A stretch of 64,000 bases of DNA, taken from assembly GCA_030141605.1 (NCBI GenBank), contig JAQGDQ010000248.1, positions 267,887-331,886 of the forward strand, written 5' to 3'. Positions 33,416 to 45,742 of the stretch are shown here, piece by piece. The DNA comes from Tubiluchus corallicola. Its lineage: Eukaryota > Priapulida > Priapulimorpha > Priapulimorphida > Tubiluchidae. Within the stretch, counting starts at the first letter, position 1. Every line of letters starts with the position of its first letter. Position numbers and translations under genes: made by a program. The notes under the pieces were generated by a model. The model ran no database searches, was not told the DNA's origin, and worked only from the letters and a program-made list of their open reading frames with translations.

Positions 33416-33843
33416 TTAATTGAAAACAGGATGATTTTTCACATCCATTTTAAAGTACGACAAAAAAGTATACATTTTAACACCTATTACAATGTCTATT
33501 ACTATTGCAAGCCCCACTAGTGATGTCATCACAACTTAACATAATTTCTAACAGCACAAACATTCAATGAGCACGTTTGAGCGTGTTGCTATACAGTGCT
33601 AAATTTTTAAAAATACTTAAAAGTACAGTGCTACTGAACAACATTCGGTGTGATATACAAAAACTCGACAGACTTTAAGTTTAAAATTAAAATTTCAAGT
33701 TTGCCGTTGGGCTCACGTATGAGTTCCCAACTGAACATCTCTGAACTAATAACTATTTCACATAAGTCATTCTTAAAAACTAGTATGTTTCAATATTTAA
33801 TAAGGCAGATTGTTTTGAGCTACAGTTCAATATTGGGGTTTAA
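33416..33843 (+). mobile_element. R1 element, copy 5 (internally deleted)
   Basis: TTAA at 33416 and TTAA at 33840-33843 bound it. It carries CATTTTAAAGTACGAC, AACAGCACAAACATTC, GCTACTGAACAACATTC and TTTGAGCTACAGTTCAA. It lacks the AGATGCAGGCGCTAG segment seen in copy 1. Confidence 0.65.
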
Positions 33844-34569
33844 TAAGTCTGAGTGGCTCAAATGGAAAAGACTTTAAATGCCCAAGTCTGGCGAACAACA
33901 TTGCAGAGTAACGACTTCAATGCCACGTGTATACTTACTCATTTTTAATACACATATTTTGAGGTTCAAGGATCCTAGATATGCATTCAGTCAAGTAATG
34001 GGGACGCTAAAAACTAGCCGTCTACAGCCCTTTATCCATTTCAAACGAACGAATTTTCTCATCAAACATTTTACAAGAAGACAAAATTCACGAAATGTCA
34101 TTGAACTCTCAGCCAAACAACGCATCGTCAATCTAGATTGCATCCCATCGACGACGACACGAGTTTATCCTTTCTGAAAAACCTGATCAAACCAAAAGCT
34201 CTAGTGGCAATCATGTATAAGATGTTGTCGCGCCGGGGTTGCCATGTTATTTAATCTAGACGAATTTGCCTTATAAGCTTTGATTACGGTAGCCAGACAT
34301 CGATGTAGGTGCTAGCAACAGCAAGTGTGGGACAACAAGACAATTCAGTTGTTTATATGAATAAATTCATGTGGCCCATTTTCATGAACACGTTGCATCT
34401 GTGGCTTCTAACGCTCGCGTTGGATGTAAAAAGAAATGTGTGTTAAGAGATGTGGTGTTTATGCCGTGATAAAAACTAATTTCTGATTACATAATGTGTA
34501 AATGCTTTTAAAGTATACTCTCTTACTAATGTGAGTAATGTAACATTGCTAACAGTAAAACCCATGTTA
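33844..34569. other. Non-coding, nothing recognised
   Basis: A 99-codon open frame (33878-34177) has no splice context or recognised motif. Otherwise plain sequence. Confidence 0.3.
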
Positions 34570-34815
34570 TTAAAGGGAAAGAAACGACAATTTTAAAGTA
34601 TTTCTTAAAAAAATTTCCACATATACAAAGTTATATTATTTGGCATTACGTTTAGGTGTTCGAAAGACTTATAAAACTAGAAAAGATAATTCCTGCACAA
34701 AATACAGGTTTGCTGCTAATATAAGCTCTGTACGCAGTAAGGCACTTTGTAAGTGATATAAAATTTCATGGCAAACTTTTAGCTTTATGTAAGTAAAGAC
34801 TTTTTTGTGCTTTAA
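34570..34815 (+). mobile_element. R2 element, copy 6 (internal deletion, both ends present)
   Basis: TTAAAGGGAAAGAAACG at the left and TTTTTTGTGCTTTAA at the right, only 246 bp apart. The GCACCA, AATGGCTGCGC and nearby blocks are deleted. Retention of both ends fits a mobilisable deletion derivative. Confidence 0.65.
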
Positions 34816-35009
34816 TTTTAAGATACTATGTTCATAAGACTGACTTATTTTTGCTGTCTTATTATTGTCACTAACGAATCATCTTTAGTGTAATTTCTCA
34901 TTAATACTCTGTAAATACTTTACAAAAAAGTAAGCTCTTTTTTAAACTGCCATAGACAAGAAGTTCTACTCAATTGTATATAAATTTAACAGGGTAAACA
35001 CTAAAAACA

Positions 35010-35515
35010 CTTTACCAATTACCAATAATCTTTGCTAAGAAAGTTAAAAAATGAACATTTTGTGCTTAGTATTGTCATCAAACCCATAAAATTGAAAAAA
35101 AGGATATTTGCAAGATTGCATTGTGTTTATGGACGTGTAATTTCATTTTATTTATTCACTCATTTATATTATTTTATTTTTGCAGATTTCTAAATTTAAA
35201 AAAAATAAACCCATGCCGTTTACAGAGGAAGACAAAATGTTTCTCCCCAGTAAGAAATGGTCAAGACCAGGCATCGATAGATTGCTAAGGAAAACTGACG
35301 CCACTAGCATACGTTCATTTTTTTAAATTTAGAAATCTGAAAAAACAAAATAAAATAATTGTGTGAATAAATTTAATAAAATTAACATGTCCTTAAGCAC
35401 AATACAGTCTTACTTATATCTAGTTTTTTCATTTTTAAGTTCTTGATTGCAATGTCAAACGTAAAATGTTAATCTTTTGGAATTTCTTAGCAAAAATTCT
35501 TAGCAATGGCAAAAC
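35010..35515. mobile_element. Foldback element with about 200-bp inverted arms
   Basis: Left arm about 35010-35209 and right arm about 35312-35515 are imperfect inverted repeats. Matching blocks include CAGATTTCTAAATTTAAAAA (near the centre), ATTGTG.TTA.GGAC.TGT and TTTGCTAAGAAA near the outer edge. The arms enclose a central segment of about 100 bp that still encodes a transposase-like peptide, so this is a transposon whose middle has been deleted. Exact outer ends and target duplication were not resolved. Confidence 0.65.
35213..35329 (+). pseudogene. Transposase N-terminal helix-turn-helix remnant
   Basis: ATG at 35213 opens 38 codons: MPFTEEDKMF, then KKWSRPGIDRLLRKTDAT, then a stop in the right arm. 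From memory, Tc1/mariner-type transposases common in marine invertebrates start with FTEEDK, continue through a K-G-Y-G-A stretch and then show P-x-K-x-W-x-R-x-G-x-D-x-LL-x-KID-x-TG. Here the stretch between EEDKMF and KKWSR is missing and everything after the first helix-turn-helix is gone. Confidence 0.5.
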
Positions 35516-37987
35516 CAAAAGCCATCAATCGCAGCAGGCCTTAAAAGGGTTGTCTAAAAATGTAACTAGTGACTCCTCTCCAAAGAGTTGTACTTCATTT
35601 TAAACAATTGTTTCAACTCTGACGATGGTCTCTTATCAACCCATTTCAACACTTCAACTTGGTTGTAAATACGCTTTGTATCTGAATAATGCAAGAGTCT
35701 ATAGATTTTAAGGCAGCAATCCAAAAACCAAACTTAACTTATTCGATTAACATGCTGAGTACATGAATGGCTTGCCTGATGTTACACACATGCATTTCAA
35801 GGTAACCTATTTTGAATCAGTAGGCCTATTTGCCGTGTTTCGAAGAAGCTGGATAAAAAGTAGAATCGGAAAATAATTTACAATAGCAAAGGCCCCGAAA
35901 AAAATTTGCGTATAAATTTACACGTGTAATCAAAAATAAGCGAACATCCTACCTAGTGTTTGTCTACTTACCTAACGCAAAGCCAGTAGCCTTTACATTA
36001 GCTTTTACTGAATTAAAGTTATAAGATTATAGACAGAGTACAATGGATGACGTCAGAACAATGGCATTGCGTCAGCAGTTTTCCAAGCGAAAATTGCCGA
36101 AAATAGAACACGTAATTAACTCGTCGTTACTCCTCTCAGTGGACGTGTCCTAAAATATAACTCACACCATCGTGTAGCCCCGTTCTTCCTCCTTCTAAAG
36201 TACAAACCTGCTAAAGTCTTGCGTTCAATACCCCTGTCTTTTTGACAATTTTGTAATGCTTCAATACTATGAAGCATTAGTTTGATAAGTAACTGGCTTC
36301 CACAGTTAAATTACAAATGCAGTTATTATTGTTATTCCTCGCTACAAGATATATAATAATGTGATGTACTTAATGTTGATTTTTTTCGTATTATATAAAT
36401 CCGAAAATTCCAGATCAAGTTTATAACATTTAATTATATCAACAACATGAAAAGCTTAACAGCAAACGGCTGCCATAATCCAGTCACGTGGTCAAAAGTA
36501 TGGTTACGTCAAAGCGACAAAATAAATGTAAAGTCACTGTAAGTTAAAAGATTCGCAACACAACTTGCTCCAAAATGCTACTGAAAGAAATTTTAAGTTT
36601 GGCTAGTGGGATGGCTGCTTTAACATTTGCAACTCAGTTAAAAAAGCTTATGATGTTTGCCAGTAGGCGCTACCAATTAAAGTGGGTTAATATGTATTAT
36701 TTTGTTGTTGTTGTTGCTGCTGTTGATTAATTGAATTTAAACATAATTTTACTACACGGTTTGTACCAGAAAGTTTTTACAACTTATGCGCGGGCACTCC
36801 CCGCTTAGTAAATTTAACAACTGTTAGAACTTAACAACAAACTGTTGCTGTTGTTATGATTATGATTATGATGATGATGATTGTAAGCATCTTAATTGTT
36901 TAATATTTAACAGCAAGCTCGTGGTGACACTTTAAAACTAATATTTATCAATAGCCATGACTCTATAAGCTTGATGCAGTAATGATGCTTCGAATCACTG
37001 ACCGACAAGGCGAAATCGTTTTCATTAAATTGCGCAACTGTAGCGAAAACGTAGAGACGCAAACTGTATCTGCAGTGTAATTCGCAATAAATGAACGATT
37101 ATAGATTTACCCACTCGGCTAAGTTCGCGATTAGCTTGATTTGTGCACACAGTACACTGGGTAATATGTGATTAATATCAACTCAATTCGCGCGTGCAGC
37201 GCTAATGTTCGATCAGCAGAACGATTATGTATTTCCTCTGTCACGCTCTGTCAACTCATTTCATCAATGGCTTGACCCGATTTCCATACATCTTTGGTGA
37301 TCTCTTTGCGCTAGCGGGCTTCTGCGTAGATTCATGAAGAATCACCGGACGGCTGTGTAGGGACCGAATGGGGTTTAGGAACTAGAAAGCACGTTGGCTG
37401 TTTTCGGAGTAAAACGTCTGACAATTTCAGGTCGCCTTGTCCGCAAATGTGAAAAATATGTTTTTCATTTTCTGTTTCGTAAACGAATTTATTTTCGTTG
37501 CCTGGGTAACCAAGACACAGGGCACACCCTCATCTGCCTTGCAAACGCCTTGCAGCAATTTGTATCTGACACGGCAGAGTTTACAACCTGTTGGCCAATA
37601 AAACAAATAACATTTTCTTCTAGATTTCACCCTGATGCAGTAGGAGATGTGAAATCTTGAATACAGCACACAGCTATTGAGCGCATTTGCGTAAGCCAAA
37701 TGATTTGTATGGGGCAATTTGAGAAAACGTACATAACAATGGGCCACTCAGTTCCTGATTTATGTTTATTTTCTGCGAAATGTTACCGTTATTCAGCCGT
37801 TTATGCGTCATTGGAGAATCGAGAAATTTACGGTTGTGCTTCTTTTCCCAGCAGACTATATGTTAGGCATAAGCTACATTGTCAAAACAGCGTGGCAATT
37901 GCTGTTTATGTACACAATAAGCAATTTAGGAGGTACGTCATGTATAAGAATGTGATGTGTCTATTGAAATTCCTGAATATGATCTTT
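35516..37987. other. Non-coding; R3 copy 1 inside
   Basis: Short overlapping open frames at 37394-38026 on both strands have no recognisable domain. A CpG-containing, repeat-free patch lies at about 37020-37400. Nothing firm. Confidence 0.3.
36747..36827 (+). repeat. R3 repeat, copy 1
   Basis: About 80 bp shared with 40161-40242: TACACGGTT..TACCA, ACAACTTATGCGC.GGCACT, CCGCTTA / CCGGCTTA, and ATTTAACAACTGTTAG. Both copies are followed by simple sequence (here TTGTTATGATTATGATGATG), as expected for the 3' end of a retroelement. Confidence 0.5.
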
Positions 37988-38548
37988 TTAAAGGATCAGT
38001 CTCAAACTATAACTCAAGAATATTGAAAGGGGAACATGCTATTTTTTCAAGAACTGCTTACGTGAAAAAAATTTTACCACTGAAATGTAAGTTCGCGCTC
38101 GCGCGGCTAGTTCTTCGCTGTTGCATGTTTTTCGCCATTCGTTATTTAGATGGGCACTAGCGTCTGCATCTCGGAAACGCGTTGTCCAAAAAAGCAGGTG
38201 CTGTAGCTCTCAGTTCAGGGGCGTTCAGTTGCGACGTAGTACACATGTTTGAGGCATTTGAAATTTGACGAATTTTTGTATATCACTCTGAATGTTGTTC
38301 AGTAGCACTTTACTTCTATTTTCGGTTCATATACGCGCAACACGATCATGGAATGTGTGTGCTGTTGAAAAATATGTCTAGTTGTGATGCCATCACTAGT
38401 TCATTGACTCGTCTACCATTAATTAAGTTTTTAGCGTATAATTTAATTATCCGAAACGTTTTGGCGTTATTATTGTGTGTTTTAAAAAATGTATGCGTTT
38501 TATTGCACTTCAAAATGGGTTAAGACATGAAATATTATCGTGTTTTAA
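37988..38548 (-). mobile_element. R1 element, copy 6
   Basis: It opens TTAAAGGATCAGTC (37988) and closes at TTTTAA (about 38548), with GCATCTCGGAAACGCGTTG, AATGTTGTTCAGTAGCAC and CCGAAACGTTTTGGCGTTATT in between. It is one of the more complete copies. It shows the uninterrupted CTCGGAA site into which the TTAGGG-like MITE inserted in copy 4. Confidence 0.65.
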
Positions 38549-41500
38549 TTTAAGTAATGCGGTTTTTAGAAGTGTCAGAGCAGTAAATTTATATGAACAA
38601 GAATTGGCGCTTTGAAGGAAAACTGTGTATAAATTGTACAGCCCCGTAGAGTAGAGCAGTATCTAATAATTTGCTTTGGCTGAAATTTTAGCCAGCGCTT
38701 TTCCTCAAGGAACAAGATAATTATTCTAAACTGATCAGTGAGCAGATTCATTCATAACGATTTAATGCAGTCTAGTTGATAAATTGAATCACTAACACCT
38801 GCTGCCATTTTGTCAACGCTGCGCAATATGGGTGCATAAACGATTTACGCAGTTTCTTTATAAACGACACAGCAAACGTTTTTAATAAGAAATCAATAAA
38901 GATTAATATCTTGTATCTTTGGCGCCCGTGATTTCTTGAAGGCGAAGCCAGCATTAATTTAGCGGCTCTGGCGAAAAACGCTGCATGTCTAGGAGAAATC
39001 TGGCACATTTCCTGAACTGTGGCGGGAAATAAAGTTGTTGAAACTGCAATAATTTCTGCTTTTAGCCTGTCTTTTTTCCTAAATCAGCGGTATTATGCAA
39101 ACAGCATAATAGTCATAAAATACTATTAAAAATCTACGTTTTTCAACTGACATGTTGTGCAATGCAGCATATGATATGAAACATAATGTCATCAGTATCG
39201 CTTTGAGCAACGTTAGCGTTGGAATCAAAAGATATTTAGCACTAATTTTACATGCCAAAATGGAGCCATTTGGCTTCATAAAGACAACTTTCGCACAAGG
39301 TTAACTATTATCTTATCTTAGGAATAGAACTTAGGAATAGTTCGAATTTAAGAACTAATCTAGCATAAGTAAATCATGAAAATTATCTCCTGTGCGATGG
39401 AACTCAAACTACACGGCTCTTTCTTTATAGATCTGTTGATTTCAGAACGTTGTCTAATTCAGAGATACTTCATCAAAGTAGACATCAGTCTCGCAGCTTC
39501 AACACTTGACCTCAATGACTCTTTAAGTCTTAGCAGTGGCTAAGACAGTGACAGACCGAATTAATGACGTGCGTACTTACGTGCACATCAATAGCCATTA
39601 AATGATCAAGCTACCAAGACTCTATATTAGGTCCAGAATGATTATATTCTAAGCGGTTTGTTTAATTATTGATAAAATAAGGCACAGTGACCAAGGTATC
39701 CTGTAATTCTCCTTATGACATTATAAGTCTCGGCGGAGAAGCCGCAGATTAAATATAATGTGAATGAGTCTTTAATGGGCTGGCATGAAGCCTAGTATCG
39801 AGGGACATATTGTGCAGTTTGCACGAGCAAACTTTGCCTCTGTGACCGACCGGCCATTAAATCATCATAATCTTCGCTGAGAAGCCACAGATAATGAACG
39901 CCGTTGTTATACAAACGCATTGTATACAATGGTGCACAGGTAGAACTAGCAAGAACGAAAAAAACTACAATATCGGGTGAAATTTAATTAAAGGAAAGGT
40001 CAAACCTTCTGGGAAGTTAGTCTTGTTTCAATACTCGTGAAAAATGTTAGAAGGATTTAGTAATCAAAGTGTGAAAAGTGCCTCCTGTAATTAGTAAAAT
40101 CACTTTAAGGACGTGATCATTTTGAACGCCCATTCTTATTTATTTCATTTTAATCAGGGTTCATTGTTACACGGTTCATACCAAAATGTTTTAACAACTT
40201 ATGCGCAGGCACTACCGGCTTACTATATTTAACAACTGTTAGTAGTAGTAGTAGTACCTAACTCAACAATGAACAATATTTACAAAGTTATTATAGTTAC
40301 TTGGTATGAGGAGATACAAAAAGCAAAAGATGAATAGTTAAGTATTCAGCTTGCGTACCAAACTGGCTTATCACTAAACATGCATTAATTACCAACGACG
40401 TCGTTTGTTGACTGAAGAATAGCAGTGCATTGTAAGTTCCTGTCAAAAGTATAATAAGTTTTTAGAAAAAAAATTAAATGGCTAACTTTGTGATATTTTT
40501 GGATAACACTTAGGTAAGCTACAGAAGTTTGAATTATAGTTTAAGCAGCGCACGGTTACAGAAAGCCACGCAGTCAATCAATTAGTCATAATTTTCAAGT
40601 GAAAATTTCTGCACAGTGGTAGTACAAAACTACTTTTTGCCTTAGTTTTTTGCAAATTCCTTTGTTATATTTTTCTAAGTTTAAGTACTGTCAGTAAGAT
40701 AAATCCAACATGGTAGTGATTTGTCCTTTCCTTTAGCTTACATTTCAAGGGTAGGTGTTCAAGCTGATCCAATTTCTAGTTTCACTGAAGGTAGGATTAA
40801 ATCTACTGTTTTGTATGTCTTCGGAAACATCTTGGGGTTTACTGGGTAGAGCGAACAAAACTGAGTTTTTCAGCATAATTTCTTACTTTATTTGGCTTAC
40901 GTTGAAATTTACTCAGGTTTGATTTCGTGATTACTGTTTTGAAATAATGTCACAGCAAATGCACTCTCGTATGTTTTCCCTTTTAATGGATGTCGTCGCT
41001 TAGTGATGTGTTGTAGTTGAAAATTGCCTTTTATATAATAGTATAATTAGAGTAATTATCTAGATTATTACTTATTTATTTAGTTAACTTATTATCTTAT
41101 TAGTATTTATTTTCATTATGCGGACAATGGTGACGTTTGTACGTGTTGAAAATAAAATGTAGGTGCCTTGTACGGTGTGGCTAGGCCAACAGCATTTTCA
41201 ATGGTAAGGTAAAGTGCAGTTCACATATGGAAATGGTGAAGAAACTTGCATGATATGAGAGAGAGCTCCTCCGAGACTTCTCCTGTTTAACATGTATAAA
41301 ACGGGGGGACGAGTTAGTAACTCATGGGAATGAACTAAAAAAAAATTTCTTGTATCTAGGGGCTACGTATGAAAGTACTTGTGCGAGACGCATAATACGA
41401 TAATATCCTCTCAGGTTAGAAGCAAAGTCTATACAGCTGATGAGGTCCATTAGGTGAAGGTTCCTGAAATAAATAAATAAGCCATTATGAGACTTTTAAG

Positions 41501-42582
41501 TTCGTTCAGCGTTTCATTCACGTTCAACCTGCACAATATTCTTTCCAGAAGTTGTCCAGTTCCGGTTTAAATCTAGTATGGAGTTGCGGCGCTACATGTA
41601 GAAGAACAAGAGAAACTCACTAATTTATTGCTTTATGTTCCAAACTGGTTCTTATTCCTGTTCATTGTGAATTATTTGCAAACCATTTCCTAATGTTGAG
41701 GTTATCATACACAGTATACTTAATGGGAATAAATTTCATACTGTGCCTGTACTTATGACAGCGTCGAGACCAACGCAATTAAAGCGATTCTGTACGACCT
41801 ACATTATTACTGTGCGGCGAACATTTATATTTAAGCCTTATCCAATATTGCAACTGCTCCATGTAGTTTAAACATTGTTATTGCATATGCCTGCGCCAGT
41901 ATCAAAGTAGATAACTCATAGAGGTTCTAAGCTAATATTTGCATTAACTTTATTGCGAGAATCGCTAGGCGGTGGCTTTACAGAATGAAAAGGCCGCTGA
42001 AATGGTTTTTTGTGGCAAAAAGACACATCTTGCTATCGTGAAAATAGACACACCTTACTATGATGGCGTGCAATGTAATTACAACTACAAACGGTTGCGG
42101 CTCATACTTTGAACTAGGAGAATGTGGACTTATATTGCAATTACGCGCTCTTTTGTGGCATAGTAAATAGTGTTAATTTGGTAATGTATCGATTGGTAAT
42201 AGCAACATGGCAATAGCTTGCGGCGACGACACAGCAATTACTTGACAGAAAGGAAATATAAGATCATAATAAGTTTCAAATAAACATGCTTACAATTATC
42301 ATCCAGTCGGCAGATATATCTCGACACAAAATGCAATTTACAGATTTATCAACTTTTTTTACAACTGCAGCGCTAAACTGCAATGTTTTAGAGCTATACA
42401 GAAAAAAATTCTGAAACGATTTTTAATCCATGCATGCAAGAAAAAAACTTAATACAATAATGGCAAATAGATTTCAACAACAACTTAAACGTGCAACTAT
42501 AACATCATTTTTATTTTCTAATTTTGAATATTCGGCATCTCTTATTTTCTTAGAATATAAAAAAGGCGAGTTATAAACTCTC
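38549..42582. other. Long non-coding stretch; R3 copy 2 inside
   Basis: No supported gene in about 4 kb. At 39720-39900 two diverged copies of a segment around CGG(A/C)GAGAAGCCGCAGAT lie about 160 bp apart. 39090-39290 and 41930-42120 look repeat-free and compositionally balanced. Nothing else. Confidence 0.3.
40161..40242 (+). repeat. R3 repeat, copy 2
   Basis: Partner of 36747-36827. It runs straight into (TAG)n at about 40240-40256. Confidence 0.5.
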
Positions 42583-42942
<360 letters not shown>

Positions 42943-43159
42943 GCGCTTCTTGTAGCGCTAGATGAAGTTTATACTCACTTGTGTTTGGTTAGAAATGCAA
43001 GACATCTAATACTTTTGCAAATTTTGAAGCTTTTATGCATACAGTATAATTTATCAATCACTTTCTGTGTTTCCAACTTTGCAATGTGTTAAACAATTAC
43101 TATGTGTGAACGTCAGTAATTTCGTATTTTAGTATTGCCTGAATGACGAAGTGTTATAT

Positions 43160-43322
43160 TTAAATGGGAAGAAAAGGTTGTTTTAAAGTACATCCAGAAA
43201 ACTGGTAAAATAACATATTTTTAGCCTTATCGAACAAGATATAGAAATTTATACTTTTGCTCAGTTAGTGAAATGTGCGCTACGTATGCTCTCGCTATTT
43301 TTCAAACTTTACGCAGGGTTAC
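43160..43322 (+). mobile_element. R2 element, copy 7 (fragment)
   Basis: TTAAATGGGAAGAAAAGG at the left end, then a deleted middle and ATACTTTTGCTCAGTTAG / TTTTTCAAACTTTACGCA before similarity fades. Confidence 0.55.
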
Positions 43323-44053
43323 GTAATTTTATTTTCTTATTGCGTAACTATTTCAGACAGGTAAGCGTAATGTTAAGTAATGTAACTTTGCGTGGAAAGT
43401 TGTTTAGAATATATGACTCCCAAATTAAGTTTTCTTCATTTTCCAGCATCACCTAATGAAAGCGAAAACGATGCAATAAATCCATCTACTGCGCTGAATC
43501 TTGTGTCAATATTATTTAACTTTTAAAACCTAAACTTCAAGGTTGAAAGTACGCTTACCAATGCAAACGAATTGTTAAAGCAAATCACAACTGCAAAGCG
43601 ACAGATTTTAATTTTCAATTGAAGACCTTTGTTTACACGCATTTGCTAAACGTGTCACAGAAGTCTTTGGGTTTATCTTTGGTTTAATTTCCTGTTTCAG
43701 TGAGTAATTTCGAACAGACTAGCCGAGAGTTTTCAGATTTAACGAGTAAATTAGCTGTAGATCGATCGGCGGCGGTTTATTCATTAAATTCGTTATAGTG
43801 AATAGAGACGAACTGTTTTGCTAGTTTCTCTGTGAATGGAAATCAATCGTTTTGTCACTTTAGTGCTAAAAACACAATTTGAAGTAACCAGCAGCATAAA
43901 TGTACGGTTCTTTAAACAAACACAAAAACAGGGTGGACAATTAACAAATACTTGTAGGACCTTGAGGTCGCAGGATACGTCGAGCCCCATCACCCTATAG
44001 CGTCTAACATCGAAACATAAAAAACAACTAACGAAACACTAATCAAGTGCACT

Positions 44054-44054
<1 letters not shown>
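43323..44054. other. Non-coding, nothing recognised
   Basis: Plain AT-rich sequence. Confidence 0.35.
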
Positions 44055-44087
<33 letters not shown>

Positions 44088-44155
44088 ATAGCAATAAGCA
44101 ACAGCAACAGCAACAGCAACAGCAAATAGCAACAGCAACAGCAAATAGCAATAAA
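44055..44155. repeat. (CAACAG)n hexanucleotide array
   Basis: AACAGC units interrupted three times by CAAATAGCAATAAG-type segments. Confidence 0.9.
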
Positions 44156-44199
44156 GTTTTTATCAGTGATTATCAATGTTTTTAATGGCAAATAAAGAT

Positions 44200-44228
44200 T
44201 ATTATATATATATATATATATATATATA
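44200..44228. repeat. (TA)n microsatellite
   Basis: About 14 TA units followed by AAGCAAGCAAGC. Confidence 0.95.
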
Positions 44229-44631
44229 AGCAAGCAAGCAACAAAAAGCAGAACTCAGGTTTACATCAGAGACCAATTTTTCAAGTGGGTTATTGTTGTA
44301 AAAATTAGGTAATATGCGTATGATCACAAACCCCACATACAAGAGAGATTTGCAAACTTTTTTTCGTACATCCATTTCCAATAGAAACTTCGCGTAGCCC
44401 ACAGTAGAACTTTATTTTAAAACTTGTTCGACACATAAGTCTATACAAAATTTCTGGATGACAGATACTCATCATATTTCATTTGCCCGCATCGAACGTG
44501 AAATTTGGTCGCTGCATTTACGAACCCTCAGCTTCTATGACATGCAACAATTAACCGCCCGCATAAAATACAAAAACTATACTTCGCATTACTTGAAACC
44601 AGCATTAATTTACTAATACTCACCTACCGAT

Positions 44632-45030
44632 ACTCATTCATTGATTATTTGTCCTAATTATTTAAAATTATTGTTGAAAGCTTTTAAATCTCTTAGAAAA
44701 TATTATTGTTTGAATAATGAAAATTACAAATTGCAACACCTGAGCGAAGGTCATATCGTCTTGCACGAAGCATTTCTTAGCAATCTAGTACCTCAATATT
44801 TAGTTTTATTTTTAGTTTCATTAATTGACTAAACATAACAATAAAACTAAAAATAAAACTAAATATTAAAGTACTAGATTGCTAAGAAATGCTTCGTGCA
44901 AGACGATATGACCTTCGCTGAGGTGTTGCAATTTGTAATTTTCATTATTCAAACAATAATATTTTCTAAGAGATTTAAAAGCTTTCAACAATAATTTTAT
45001 ATAATTAGGACAAATAATCAATGAATGAGT
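44632..45030. repeat. Near-perfect 191-bp inverted repeat (long hairpin)
   Basis: Left arm 44632-44822 and right arm 44839-45030 are inverted copies with about five mismatches and one length difference at most, about 97% identical, separated by 16 bp. Edges are sharp: both outer ends are ACTCATTCATTGATTATTTG read inward, and similarity stops immediately outside. No target duplication or known transposon terminus was found. A transcript from either strand would form an almost perfect long hairpin. The 63-codon ORF in the left arm (44641-44832) has no recognised homologue and is mirrored in the other arm. Confidence 0.93.
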
Positions 45031-45262
45031 TCTTTACTATATCCATTTTATCTTCCGTAGCAGTTTTTCTAAAATTCATTACAAGCATATACAATAAAAA
45101 TATACAAAAATGAAATATTTTAATTTAATCGGACATTTTATTTTATTTTATTTTTAGTCATTTATAAAACACAAGAGTTGGTGTAACTAGAGTTAAACGC
45201 ATTTTGCTGTTCACCTACCGAGGTTTTTGGTGGCGTTCGTATTTTGAAGCATCTCGTACACA

Positions 45263-45742
45263 TTAAGGAAAGCAATGATGATTTTTCATATCCTACCCCA
45301 CTTTGAAGTACAATAAAAGATATATATTTTAATACCTACAAAAATACCAAAGCGTTTCTTATAATTAAATAATAGGTTAAAAACTTAATTAACGTCGTGA
45401 AAGCCAAGCTAGTGATGACGTCACACAAGTGAACATAATTTTCAACAGCACACACGTTCTATGAGCGTGCTGCACATGTTTGCAAAAGCGAAAATTTAAG
45501 TACAATGCTACTGTACAAATGAGTGCGATATACAAAAACTCGCCAAATTTTATGTTTAAAGTTCAAATTCCAAGTTTAGTGTGGTACTGACGCATGAGCA
45601 CTCGAACATGTGCAGTACGTCGCAACTGAACATTTCTGAATAGAGTTATAGTCTTTGTTTTTGCACAACGCATTTCCAAGATCTAGGCGCTAGTGTCCAT
45701 CTACTAATGAATGGCTAAGTGCATGTAACAGCAAAGAACTCG
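45263..45742 (+). mobile_element. R1 element, copy 7
   Basis: It starts TTAAGGAAAGCAATGATG. It contains CATATCCTACCCCACTTTGA, a perfect TGATGACGTCA palindrome at about 45414, ATTTTCAACAGCACACAC and CGCATTTCCAAGATCTAGG. The 3' end is truncated near CAGCAAAGAACTCG. Confidence 0.65.

Noticed and set aside
37394-38026. Overlapping 88-108-codon ORFs on both strands
   Set aside because: Opposite-strand frames over the same bases with no domains or splice signals; left unassigned.
44641-44832. 63-codon ORF in the left arm of the palindrome
   Set aside because: No homologue recognised, and the frame is just the arm sequence that also occurs inverted; structure, not coding, is the outstanding feature.
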